From NCBI GenBank assembly GCA_017893485.1, contig CM030358.1, forward strand, positions 153,091,368 to 153,155,367: a stretch of 64,000 nt of DNA, written 5' to 3'. The notes beneath the pieces are model-generated. The model saw only the letters and a program-made list of their open reading frames with translations, had not been told where the DNA came from and made no database searches. The stretch is from Hemerocallis citrina (Eukaryota; Streptophyta; Magnoliopsida; Asparagales; Asphodelaceae). How positions within the stretch are numbered: position 1 is the stretch's first letter; each line of letters starts with the position of its first letter. Positions 48,209-59,710 of this stretch are shown here, piece after piece. A program made the translations under genes and the position numbers.

Positions 48209-51200
48209 TGTCACGCCCTGCTTCCCAAAAACATGGAATACGAGCGCATGACGAACCCCAGCGAATGATTTTAACATCATCCATAAGCTGTAGGATCGAC
48301 TCAACATCACAACAAAGATATAACAAGATATATATACAACCAAGCATGCATGAATAATTTATTAAGCAACAGAAAATAATTTAAACATTAATAATATCCA
48401 AAATGTTTTCAATGTCTGGAACAAAAGGTAAAACTCGGGAACATCGGCCCGTTACGAGTCTTAAGCAACAACAAATGAAATAACTCAATTACAAAACGAA
48501 ATGATTAAAGAAAGATTTTCCCAAGCAAGGCCTAGAATGTCTGCTCACCGATTCTGTCAGGTAGATCTCCTTAGGCACCTGTAAGTTGCTCATCTAAAAA
48601 GAGGAAAAAGAAGGTCCTTAGAGCAAGTCGTGGACATGCAAGTGGAGAAACAGAGAAACAATGGCAATAGTGGTATAGCAATGAATTCAATAAATGATGA
48701 AGTCAATAGTGTTAAACAGTGACAGAGATAATTGTATAATATGCAATAACGATGATTTATCATGATAACGATAAACAATATCAATAATGGCAATAATAAC
48801 GATAACACTATTCAATAAGATAACAATATGCAATGATAATGTGATGAGAGCCTTAGGTCTATTATTCATTTTTAATCCTAGCTAATGCACGTACTACTGT
48901 GTTCCATGTGTGCCGTACCACAGGTTCGATGCATACAATCAATTTCGTTTAGACTAAGGTGGCAGATTCTATAGTTCATGTACTCGGGAACAATATTCAA
49001 TAATGACCGATGACCGAATCAATCGAGATACTGAAGTCAATAATCTGCAATTAACCGATGATCGATATAACCAATAACCGATATACCGATAATTAGGAAA
49101 ACACGGGCCCCTCTTCCGAGTACAGTCACTATGTCATCAACTACCCTAATCAATCCTTAACCCCGGCTTTGATTTGTTTCCTTTATTCAATTAACACACA
49201 ATAATGCAATTAATAAGGGACGCTAGAAAAGGTGACAAAACAACCCTAGGATCATGCAATATACTCTATATAATTAAATACACTAAATATAACATTATAA
49301 ACACAATTATAAATTATAAAACATAGAATCCCAATTCTGGACAGCAGTAAGTTGCTGTACCAAAATCAGAATTCTCGTTGCTACAGGACAGCAAATATGG
49401 ATCCGTCAGGTGGTCTAGAAACTAGACTCCTGCCCGGTTCCAACGCACACTTAAAAGCTACATTCCGACAACGGTAGCTAGGCAAAATTCAGTGTTCTTT
49501 ATAGATTTTAGATTTTGGCTGGGTGTCGATGTTGACTAATTTCAGTTATAAAGGCAGTAAATAATCATTACAAAAATCAGTAAAAATAATTTTTAACACC
49601 CTAAGCATGTTATCTACAAATATGGAATTTATCCTGGCCATATATAATCATTAGTTCACTTAATTTATTAGCCTAACATGTTATATACATGAATCTGAAA
49701 TTACAGCGCAGCTGTAGTAAAACGGTCATAACTCGGGCAATACAAGTCAGAATTCGAAAATTCCGGATGCTATTGACATCTAGACACTTAGGGCTATGTT
49801 TCATTTTCAGGGAGTTTCTGATTTTAATGAAGTTATTTAGGTCGAAACAGCACAATAAGATTCAGGTTGGCGTAATTTCCAGAATAGTCAACATGTCCAT
49901 TTTGAATAAAACGGTTAAAAGTTAAGAATAATAAATTGGAGTTTAATAATCATAATCACAGCGAACCAATCTTATGTGAACATGGTATTAAGGTCGATGA
50001 TGTCCATAATTCTAATAATTACAATTCGACTAATTTACCAATAGCAATCACATAAACAAACAACCCTAATATACAATCCACAATATTTGTCTTTAATGTC
50101 ATGATATGAAATGTGACAATAATTTCCTATTCTTATATTCAATAACTATAACTACATGGGTGGTATGTAAGATCCTTATACATTAGAGGCAAAAAGAAGG
50201 CACGAAGTCGAGATTACCACTTGGATTCGCTCGTGTAAATCCGTGACATCTCAACGAGAGATACAATAACATTTTACGATATTCAATATGATCCACTTGC
50301 GAAATTCAATAAAAACATCGAATATGATACAATAAATATTTGATAAGAAATGACTTGCCTTTTTGACGACGAATAGATCCGATTGTTGAAGAAAATGGGG
50401 TCGAAAATTCCCGGGCGAAGTCTCCCAAAGGCACGTGTGAAGCACGTGCAAAAATCAACCGCAGAGTGAATTTTCCCCACACCGGATCGGCCCAAAACAG
50501 TGAAACAGCAAGCTCGATCCGGCGCGGCAAAACAGCAAACACCGAGACCAGCGAATCAGGATGCTTCCTTACACCGGATCGGAGCCAAACAGCATACAGC
50601 CTTATTGGATCTGCTGTGGCCGAACGCGAAACAACGATCAGATCGGCTCGATCGCATGGATCTTGATGCGATCCAATGGTCGAGATCGAATCCCGCCCAA
50701 CCACTGTTTCTTTTTCTTCTTCGTCGAAACAAAGAGCGAGAGAAAGAGAGTGCGGTGGCGACCGGCAGGCGATGGCGTCGACGACGGCGCTACGTCGAGG
50801 AGCAACGCGGCGATGGGGTAGCACGGCGGTGACGGCTGTGGCGGCGCAATGTCGACGAGGAGGCGGCGGCGAGTCTTCGGCGAAGATCTCTGTTTTTGCT
50901 CAGAGAACAGGGGAGAGCGGCGATGGGGGTTTCTCGGCGCGTGGACGGCGACGAGGGTCAGCGGTGGTCGTGACGAGGTGGCGAGGCGGTGCTGCGACAT
51001 GGCGAGGGCGATCAGAGGTGGTAATGGCGATGGGTAATGGCGATTGAGTGCGATGCGTCGGGGACGATGGTGGTGGGATTGTGACGACGGGATGATGGTG
51101 AGGGAGACGAATGGAGAGGCGCTCGGGGTAGGGAATTTGGGTCCTGGGCGTTGGAGATGGAATCGGAGGTTTTGAGAAGGAAACGAAGGAAGAAAAGGAG

Positions 51201-51573
51201 AGAGCGGCGGGGTTTGTTTTTGGGGTTTACACAGTAGTGATGGTTAGGGTTAGGTTTAGGGTTTATATAGTATGGGTTTTGGGTTATAGGGTATTAGGGT
51301 ATCCGAATTGAATAGGATCCAACTGGAGAATTGGTCAAATTGTATTAAAATGGAGAATAAAGAGATGAATAACATCGACCAGCTCATTCTTCATGAAGAA
51401 CGACACAAAGAGCACACACAATTGAATTAGATAAAAGGGCCAAAAATTGAGTCGAAAACAAATTGATGATTTTATTCGAATAGAAACAAAATACAAGATC
51501 GCCATTTGAATACGAGAATACAAGGAATGAAAAATACAGTAGAAAAATGCAGATACGGGAAACAGGAGTTACA
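48209..51573 (+). repeat. Solo gypsy-type LTR B (3365 bp) inside Copia element 2
   Basis: It starts TGTCACGCCCTGCTTCCC and ends GGAGTTACA, with a perfect duplication TTAGG (48204-48208 and 51574-51578). Removing it rejoins Copia sequence that is continuous in element 1 near 44380. It is related to solo LTR A. A CpG-rich island lies at about 50440-51200, preceded by spaced CACCGGATCGG and CCAAA/CCAAT words. Open frames in the island lack recognisable domains. Confidence 0.93.
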
Positions 51574-53069
51574 TTAGGTGTCAACCTTTTATCATAATCA
51601 TAAGGTGTTTCAAAACACACTTTCAATCACTATATCCTCACTTTTGAAACACATTATTGATTTATCAAGTTTGACTAAGGGTTATCCCTTGCCAACCAAA
51701 ACTCACCCTTATACATAATATGGTGCCCGCAACACTTAGGTGTTTCATGCTAAATTTATTTGGATAGCACAATTTAACTCAATTTATAATAGAGATGTCA
51801 CTTCCAATCAACAAGTATGTCAATAAAACCAAGTAAATAATAGCCATTATATTTGACACACCACAAAGTTAAAGGCACTGATTTGAATTACTTAATTCAT
51901 ATACTAGGCTCTTTGAGAAATTTGTCAAAATATTTATACGTTAGCTATATTACATGTTTTAAAGCATACGATGATTTTACTAAATTGTAAATCCTGTTCA
52001 CTAAACATATTAGTTCAAAAAAACTTTCCAGTACAAAACTGTTCAGTACAAAATATCAAGTACAGAACTTTTTAAATATTCTTTATGAATGACAAAGTTT
52101 TCAATAGATGCAAGGGTAAGAAGAATACTTATTGTAGCAATATGACAAATATGTGAGTAGACATCAAATAAATCTACCCTATTTTTCTCAGTCAATCTGT
52201 TAGCTACTAAAAAGCATTAAAATTGGTACTGAACAATCAAAATTAAGTTTCTTCTACAAAACCCCACTTACTTACTATAGTTTTAGCCCCTTTCGGCAGA
52301 TCAACTAAATTGAAGTATTATTGTATGACACAAAATTATCTCATTGTCTACTAAAGACTCTTCTTAGTTCATTTGTCATTCAGGTTTTTAAGTGTCAGTA
52401 AGGCTAGTTCTTGATTCCAACTGTAAATCATTGAACGTGTTTGTAGGACTAGATTATTTCATACAGTTATCTTTGATGAATACATCTTCAAAGAAATTTG
52501 CAAGTCTAGATTCTTCTAACATAAATTAGATAGATCCAACATCTGTCCACCGAACTACATTCTGCACTTTCTAAACACACACAAGTTTTTGTTGTAGGTC
52601 CTACTTTAGGCCTTCTAGGGTCATGTACTCTAACTGAAGTATCACAACACAAAATCTCACTTTAACAAAATTATTTGTGTTTTCATGCCATGATCTACAA
52701 GGTATATTCAATTTAGAGTGTAGTAACACATTGAAGATATGATTAACAATACAACATCACTCATAATTACACAAGACAAACAACAGTCAATAATCTAGAA
52801 TTCAACATTTCACTAAGTGTTTGATTCTAACTTTTATCAATATCGTTTAACTATTGTAAGTAGAGTACAGTAGAGATTATGCCCAATGCAAACTTTTCTA
52901 AAGTTGTTAAAACATATTCACCACCTCTATCACATCTGAACCCTTGATTTTGAGCATTTAACTATAATTTTTAATTCATTAAGAATAACAAGTGCTTCAT
53001 TCTTCATATATGGCAGACTTATATTAATCAACTACAAAAGCGATTAAATACTTCTGACCAGCAATCGTC

Positions 53070-53288
53070 TCATCTAGTCACAAAGTTACTGAGATCACAA
53101 ATATCAGAATATATTGACTCAAGAAGTTGTGTGCTCCTAGAGACCATACTAAATGATTTTCTAGTGATCATAATCTGAGCACAGCTTTCATATTTGTCAT
53201 ATTTTAATAGAGTGTCATTTAGTAGAGTTATGAGTTTTAACAAGAATAAACAATTTAATATATAGTTTATAGTGATTCTAAATTTCAA
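53070..53288 (-). pseudogene. Copia element 2, decayed pre-integrase/integrase start
   Basis: A 72-codon minus-strand frame has ESCAQIMITRKSFSMVSRS and LLESIYSDICDLSNF, the counterpart of 42785-42890 in element 1. The Cys in CAQ is part of the usual zinc-binding pair. Confidence 0.7.
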
Positions 53289-54957
53289 AATAACTTAGAT
53301 GTTAAAAGCTTTTTACTCAATAGCTTTTAACTCCATTTTTCCGACAGTTTTGATAATTAGACTACATTTCCTCACAAACAATTGAATATACAGTTCTCAG
53401 CCAATTATGCTATGTTTAAGAACACAATTAGAACTATTATTATTAATTATCTCATTTGTTAAACTCAACTTATACATGCGATTGACAATATATGCACTTT
53501 ATAAGAGTTAATACCAAATTACTCTATCACATTTTACAAAATTATTTACTTTCTCTAATGTATCTAACAATGTCCACTTGCTCAAACACATTGAGCAAAG
53601 AGTTCTTTTCTTTATTCGTTCTTCATCATCTTCATAACACTAAATGAGATAATGACTAACATATTATAATTCAAATTTGCACACACGGTACAATGAACGA
53701 GAAAGAACTAAACGTAACTAGTAGAGTCATATTCTACATTAAGAGATTCCCTTTCCTAAGTCACAGACATTTGTTATATATCTTATACAATTTTTATTTT
53801 ATTTTTAATTATTAGAGAAGCAAATATGTAATCTCTTATCTCACACAAACTGCAAACAATGGATTTGTCAAAATATCTATACACATAGTATGATAAAACA
53901 TTTAACAACCCTAAACATGCTAGTTTTTCAAAGCAAGAATAACTATGATTTAAAACTCTCGATTATATGATCAAACGCACAAAACGTTAACATATTCATC
54001 ACATGAAAGTACTAAGAAAGATTAGAGTAGATCATACCGACACTTCAAGTTAGAAGTGTTTTCCAAATTCGATGGAGAAGCCTGCATGGTGCAGACTTAT
54101 CATACCGTGATGTAAATCCATCGTCTCCAATACACACAGTTTGTAAGTAACTTTGAAGTTCCTACATTCATCAAATCATTAAAGATTAGCCAATTAAACA
54201 AATTACTAGCACAATTTAATTCACAACAATTTTAATTGGAGATTTAATTTTATAGTCAAAGCCTATGATTTATCAAAATAAATATTTGATCCATAGCACG
54301 TAGCCAAAGCAGTTATTCAGATTTGTATTTAATTAAACAATGCTTAATACGGTTTTGAACTTTAGCACTCAGCAACAAAATTCAAACAAATAATTAAGTA
54401 ACAGTTTAAATTGGGTGAGGAACTTATCTTTAATTTAGATCTGAATTGGAAGTACATTGCAGTAAATCCAGTCTTCTCCCCAAACACAGAATACAAAATA
54501 ATACACAATGGATTGTCTCCACTGGTTAGATCCAGATTTGATTTTTTTTTACTGGATCTGGATTTGATCCAATAGTCCAAACACCAAACAACAAATCTCC
54601 AACCAATAGAGTAGTTGTTGGATTGGATCTGAATCTAGATCTGCTCCAACCACCCGAACACATAACACCGGATCTCAACCAATGAGATCACTGATTTGGA
54701 GTTAGATTTGAGTAGGTTCATATGTGATCCCCTCCACAAAACGAATACGAAACACCCAAATCAGCCAATAGAAGATTCGGATCTGACTGTTCATCTCCAG
54801 ATCCCTTCAAACGACCAAAGTGGAGGAAAGGTGAGAAGGGGTTATCGGTGGTCAGAGGAGGCCTGGCGGAGGCGATGCCCAGCGGCGGCGATGCTCAGCG
54901 ACGGCGACGCCCAGCGGCAGTGGTAATCAGCAAAGCGATCCCCAGCAACGGTAGCGC

Positions 54958-56092
54958 TCGCCCCCCCTCCCCCCCCACAGCAGCGCGATGCCCAACGATG
55001 CCTCCACCGGCGTCACTGAGATCCGAATGCAGACGCCTGCACTTGATCTGACGCGGGGATGTGGCGGCGGCAGCCAGCGATAGCTGCGGAGGCGAGAGTC
55101 GATGCCGGCAATGGCGGCGGTTGGCGATGACGACGATGAGATCCCGACAGACGGTGATTTCGACGACCTCTCTCTCTAATCTTGAAATTAATTTTTGTAA
55201 TATATATCTTAAAGATTGATAGAGGTGATTAGGAGGAATTAGGGTTAGGGTTTTTATCTCATAGCCGCTTAAGATATTATACGCTGCTTATCAGTATTGG
55301 AATATCACAGAGCACTACCTCTAGACCAGCTTTTATATGAGATGTACTGGATTTAGGGTACTGGGTTTTATGCCCACTCAACCCGGTCCAACAATTAAAT
55401 AGATAACACGTGTAAAGCACGTGTTGCCCCATTGTACATTATACACAATAATATTCTATTATATTGAGAATATACCTATATATCCAACAATATTTCTATT
55501 CCTAACCAGGAATGAGTTCGGATTTACCTCGCCCCCCCCACAGCAGCGCGACGCCCAACGATGCCTCCACCGGCGTCACTGAGATCCGAATGCAGACGCC
55601 TCCACTTGATCTGACGCGGGGATGTGGCGGCGGCAGCCAGCAATAGCTGCGGAGGCGAGAGTCGACGCCGGCAATGGCGGCGGTTGGCGATGACGACGAC
55701 GAGATCCCGACAGACAGTGATTTCGACGACCTTTCTCTTTAATCTTGAAATTAATTTTTGTAATATCTTAAGATTGATAGAGGTGATTAGGAGGAATTAG
55801 GGTTAGGGTTTTTATCTCATAGCCGCTTAAGATATTATACCCTGCTTATCAGTATTGGAATATCACAGAGCACTACCTCTAGACCAGCTTTTATATGAGA
55901 TGTACTGGGTTTTATGCCCACTCAACCCGGTCCAACAATTAAATAGATAACACGTGCAAAGCACGTGTTGCCCTTTGCACGTGTTGCCCCACTGTACATT
56001 ATACACAATAATATTCTATTATATTGAGAATATACCTATATATCCAACAATATTTCTATTCCTAACCAGGAATGAGTTCGGATTTATTTAAA
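54958..56092 (-). repeat. Tandem duplication of LTR, leader and flank of Copia element 2
   Basis: 54958-55527 and 55528 to about 56092 are near-identical: CpG-rich leader, LTR, then the same flank ATATTTCTATTCCTAACCAG to GAGTTCGGATT. The extra LTR is 55775-56049, with a further small duplication of GCACGTGTTGCCC near 55955-55990. Because flank is included, this arose by duplication of genomic DNA after insertion. Confidence 0.9.
55217..55489 (-). repeat. 5' LTR of Copia element 2
   Basis: 273 bp in minus orientation, followed by ATATT. On the minus strand its inner edge is followed by ATCTTTAAGATATATATTAC, again without a primer site. Confidence 0.88.
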
Positions 56093-56975
56093 ATACCAAA
56101 TGACATCCAAAAATCATAAAATTTTGAAGAGATGTTATAGACATATACGAGATACACATAAAATTTTCAACTTTAGATTCTATCTAGTTAAAGAGAAATT
56201 GTTTTTGGAAGTAATTCCAAAATTAAGGACAAAAACTATAAAACGTTTCCAAGTTAATGTTACCATAATTTCACAATTAATTAACAACAATTCACACATA
56301 ATCTAAGCATGAATACTCACCCAATACAACATATATAGCTTCTCTAACATGATACACCTTACAGTATAGTTGAAATTAGAGTAGTAAAGTTGTTACCCAC
56401 CTATAATTTCTGAAATCGATTGCCTCTAAGCTCCACGAAGCATTCCAACACCAAAATGAAAACTTAAACTTCAAAGATCGTCAATTTAGGTGGAAGGGAA
56501 AAAGAAGAATGGGGGAGAATGAGGTGAGGCATTCTTGACTTTTATATACAAACACTCAGAAGTTATTCTTTCATTCTTTATTTAATCACATCTTCCTACA
56601 TCATTTAATCACCTCCTCCTACATCATGTAATCATCTCCCCTAAACCTCCTTCTGCATCATTTAATTACCTCCCCTAAACCTCCTCTTTGTCACTAACCA
56701 GCAAGAATCATGCATGATAAACATTGAATAATTTCATTAAGACCCTTTTTCATGATGATCATTTCCTATAAGTTACCAACTCAATTGCTCTTAAGTCCTT
56801 AAGTTCACAAAATAGAATATTAAATATGCATATGGGTCATTCCTAAATATTTGAATTCCACAAAATAATATCTAAAAATATTCAAGGTATTACATAAGAC
56901 ATTATACGTAATTTTACAAAATACGCATACAGTGACGAATTTGTCATAGTTCAATTTTGTGGGGTGTTACACTAG
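56093..56975 (+). repeat. Truncated gypsy-type LTR 3' end
   Basis: AT-rich and without genes. It ends GTGGGGTGTTACA at 56975, the mirror of TGTAACACCCC-type LTR starts seen at 18259 and 28290. 56130-56240 resembles 46188-46300 on the other side of Copia element 2 (TTATAGACATATNC, AGAGAAAT.TTTT.GAAGTAA), so that element probably sits inside this LTR or a repeat of it. A left terminus was not found. Confidence 0.5.
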
Positions 56976-57300
56976 TATTATCAGAATTGCCTCTGATCCG
57001 GTCAAGCATGAGCTCACTAAACACATTGGTATTGATGCATTCTTTACTTGGAAACGATTTCCTAAGGTCATATCCTTTCATTATGTGCCTTCTGAAGCCC
57101 AGTATCCAGGTTTCTTCAAGAAATCTGAGACGAAGGCCTAACATCAGGTGTTACTTTCCAAACTCATTGTTGTTGATCCACCATGAGTTTGAGAGGAGTT
57201 GTGCGTGTGTGTGTAGTTTAGCACGTGTATCATACGTGCCTATCCTATCTTGTATGTACTAGTATATATTGTTGGCTTGTGTGCCCTAATACAATCGATT
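56976..57300 (+). pseudogene. Copia RNase H C-terminal fragment and LTR start
   Basis: The frame reads RIASDPVKHELTKHIGIDAFF and FHYVPSEAQYPGFFKK, the C-terminal end of Copia RNase H (usual form: KHIE.D.HF...YVPT..Q.AD.FTK). TGA-type breaks follow. A LLSKLIVVDPP block and then a probable LTR with TTTAGCACGTGTATCATACGTG come after. It belongs to another Copia family than elements 1 and 2. Confidence 0.7.
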
Positions 57301-57719
57301 GATTCTATTTCCTCTGATCTTCTATCATCTGCAACGTTGGAATGATACTTACATAAAATAAAATAAAAACATGGGAATGAGACCTTTATAATTCATAGCA
57401 AGCAAACATGAAGATGGTCTCTGCTTTCCCACAATTTCTACAGGTTGCCAATAATTCCATCCCATATTTTATTCACAACTGTCGTGGTTGATGATTTACG
57501 CTTAAAATTTCAGACCTAAGCCTCCATCAAGGAGAAACAGAAAGGAACCTTCACCGAAGAAATTCTGTCAGGGTAGAATTGATCAACCATGTCTGCATCA
57601 TCTTTTATCATGTGTTTATTTATTTATAGTATTAGTTTATATTACTACTACTTTAAATAAACAGATGGAGTGTCTTTTAAATCATTAATTAATTTAAACA
57701 GTTTATATCATATTAAGAA
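57301..57719. other. Intergenic DNA
   Basis: AT-rich. No gene, RNA or repeat was recognised beyond a short TTTATTTATTTATAG run near 57617. Confidence 0.6.
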
Positions 57720-57867
57720 TTATTTCCTTATGACACAACAAATTTCAGTTTTTGTTTTGGTGTATACCCCTCTAATCCTTTTCTTTTGCCACCAACGGAA
57801 CATCTCGGTGGTTCCAACTTCTGCAAACAACATGGGAGTCAAATTTGTCAATTATACAAACAGATAA
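57720..57867 (+). pseudogene. Decayed N-terminal fragment of an LRR receptor kinase relative
   Basis: The frame VLVYTPLILFFCHQRNISVVPTSANN resembles the signal-peptide region of the fragment at 61878 (TLILFSCHQ, then PTSADT) and more distantly the gene at 35977 (SSSASPTSAQT). It stops at TAA soon after. The similarity is short, so this is tentative. Confidence 0.4.
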
Positions 57868-58052
57868 ACACATTCCCAACTCCCCAGTGAAATTTTTTTC
57901 ATAATCTATATATGTTTTCAAACTTTTTTGGAAGGATGTTTTGCATGGCAAGTCCGAGGATGTGGATAAGCTAGTTCTCATTTACTTTGTTGTCCAATCG
58001 ACTTAGCTTGTTTCTTATACATTAAGTTCAGTTTGTCATCAAATATTCCTAT

Positions 58053-58902
58053 CAGGGGCGTATCTGAGTTTCAGGGGGGCCTAAGTAAGTTCTCAAATGG
58101 GACCTTTTGCAGGTTGACAAAATAAAAATGAAAATTATTTAAATGCAAACAAACTTGAAGTATTGGAGAACAAACTATTTAAATGAAAACAAATTTCTAT
58201 ATATGCTTCCCAAAAAAATTAATTGTTAACGTACGTTTTTTATATGAAATTTCTCATGGCAAAAAGAAACTCAGACAAATTCTAACAGCAAAAACGAAAT
58301 ATGTCATCTAAAAAATGTAAATATGATATATTAGATAACATGATCAGAATGAAATGATGATGATCAAATATATGTGTATGAGAATACTAGTTGGAAGCTT
58401 AAAATGTAGAATAAGCAGATGCACTTGAAGATTTGGTTAGAAATTTATCATAAACAGGTAAATATGATATACCATAGAACATTGAAAAAATATCATAAAG
58501 TTGCATACATGGGCTAAGTAAAAAACAATATTAAATTCATAAAATCGTAAAATGACATGTAAGGCTATGTACAAAATAATTAGTTTTAAAAATAAAAATG
58601 ATTGAAAAATTAATTGACCCATGCAGTTTCAAACCTACAACCTTCACATTATTAACACAACACTCTAACCAACTAAGCTAATAAGCCAACCGTTAATAAA
58701 ACGTAATTATATAAAAAAAATATTACTTTTTACTTTTTAACATTGTAATTACTTAAAAAATATGGGGCCCAAAGCAGTTGCGCCAACCGTTAATAAAATG
58801 TAATTATATAAAAAAAATTACTTACTTTTTAACATTGTAAATACTTAAAAAATATGGAGCCCAAAGCAGTTGCTTGTGCTGCTTGGGCCCAGATCCGCAC
58901 CT
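58053..58902. mobile_element. hAT-like non-autonomous element (850 bp)
   Basis: Imperfect terminal repeats: CAGGGGCGTATCTGAG on the left, CAGATCCGCACCT on the right. The flanking octamers ATTCCTAT (58045-58052) and ATCCCTAT (58903-58910) match at 7 of 8. It has a GGGGGGCC block near the left end and GGGCCC near the right. A roughly 100-bp tandem pair (about 58690-58785 and 58788-58872) and a tRNA-like segment lie inside. No transposase frame. Confidence 0.6.
58615..58687 (-). pseudogene. Decayed tRNA-Ile(AAT) copy inside the hAT-like element
   Basis: On the minus strand the sequence follows a plant tRNA-Ile(AAU) from end to end: TAGCTTAGTTGGTTAGAG for the D arm, TTAATAA for the anticodon loop with AAT, and GGTTTGAAAC for the T arm. 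Nearly all departures are C-to-T or G-to-A, as in methylated-DNA decay. These include the B box (GGTTCGA to GGTTTGA) and the acceptor stem, so it is not expected to work. Confidence 0.8.
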
Positions 58903-59419
58903 ATCCCTATTTTTGGTATCATACCAGTTTTAACAGTTGCACAGTTCAGAAACATATCTGCCCTCCAAATTTAAGATCCGACCCAATTTTAACCCATCCA
59001 CAACTGTCTATCAAGCTTCAGAGCCAATCCAGTAAACCATCTGTCTCAACAGTCAAGACAACTGTATTTATTATGCTGATTTAACTGGAAAGCCAGGTCT
59101 TCTAATAATGCCAACAGGAGATGACTGAGTATTGTGGGCTCTAGTAATCAAGTCAAAATCATGATATCAATGAAGCTGATTAAATGTGAGTGCTATCTAG
59201 CCTGTAATAAAGACTCATGGCATTTCCGTTACGGTAACTACATCCAATCTGGGCCTAGCTCTGGAGATAAGATTTTACAAATTTGAAAACTTTTGAATGA
59301 TACCTCCAATTCCATAATTCATAAGTGGAAAGTGAAGGTCTTTTTGTACATTTTGCAGCAAGGGAAAATAAGTCTTTTGCGTAAATTGACCGTAACAGTT
59401 TCGTGTAGACTAACCACTA
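58903..59419. other. Intergenic DNA
   Basis: No gene or RNA recognised. Short frames (58854-59084 and 59293-59502) have no family features. Confidence 0.6.
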
Positions 59420-59710
59420 CGGCTGCAATCGAGCCGAGCCGAGCCGAGCCGAATATCTTCAGGCTCGAGCTCGGCTCGTTAAGGAATCGAGCTCAGTTTT
59501 GAGCTCGAGCTCGGTTTGAGCCGAGCTTTGACCGAATTCGAGCCGAATAGCTCGTGAGCTTAGCCTAAAATTTAATTAAAAAAACCAAGCTCGAGCTCGG
59601 CTTGTTAAGCTATCGAGCTCGATTTTGGAGCTCGAGCTCGTCTCGATTCAAGCTTTGACCGAGCTCGAGCCGAATAGCTCGCGAATAGCTCGATTCGTTT
59701 GCAGCCCTAA
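59420..59710. mobile_element. hAT MITE rich in GAGCTCGAGCTCGG
   Basis: Ends are CGGCTGCAATCGAG and CGTTTGCAGCCCTAA, with a perfect duplication TAACCACTA (59411-59419 and 59711-59719; 8-9 bp). The interior is a series of GAGCTCGAGCTCGG and GAGCCGAATAGCTCG words in both orientations. This matches a common plant hAT MITE pattern starting TAGGGCTGCAAACGA. Confidence 0.85.

Larger units (their letters stand above)
46313..55489 (-). mobile_element. Copia-type LTR element 2 (same family, inverted)
   Basis: LTRs at 46313-46584 and 55217-55489 (minus orientation) with duplication ATATT (46308-46312 and 55490-55494). Without the inserted solo LTR it is about 5.8 kb. Its interior matches element 1 in reverse order: 46585-48203 corresponds to about 44390-45728, and 51579-54750 to about 41200-44390. 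A minus-strand frame at 53288-53070 holds the same MITRKSFSMVSRS and SDICDL block. The segment 54780-55190 is CpG-rich. No intact pol. Confidence 0.9.

Noticed and set aside
50306..51047. Frames up to 172 codons in the GC-rich part of solo LTR B
   Set aside because: Same reason as for solo LTR A: composition-driven, inside an LTR, no recognisable domain.
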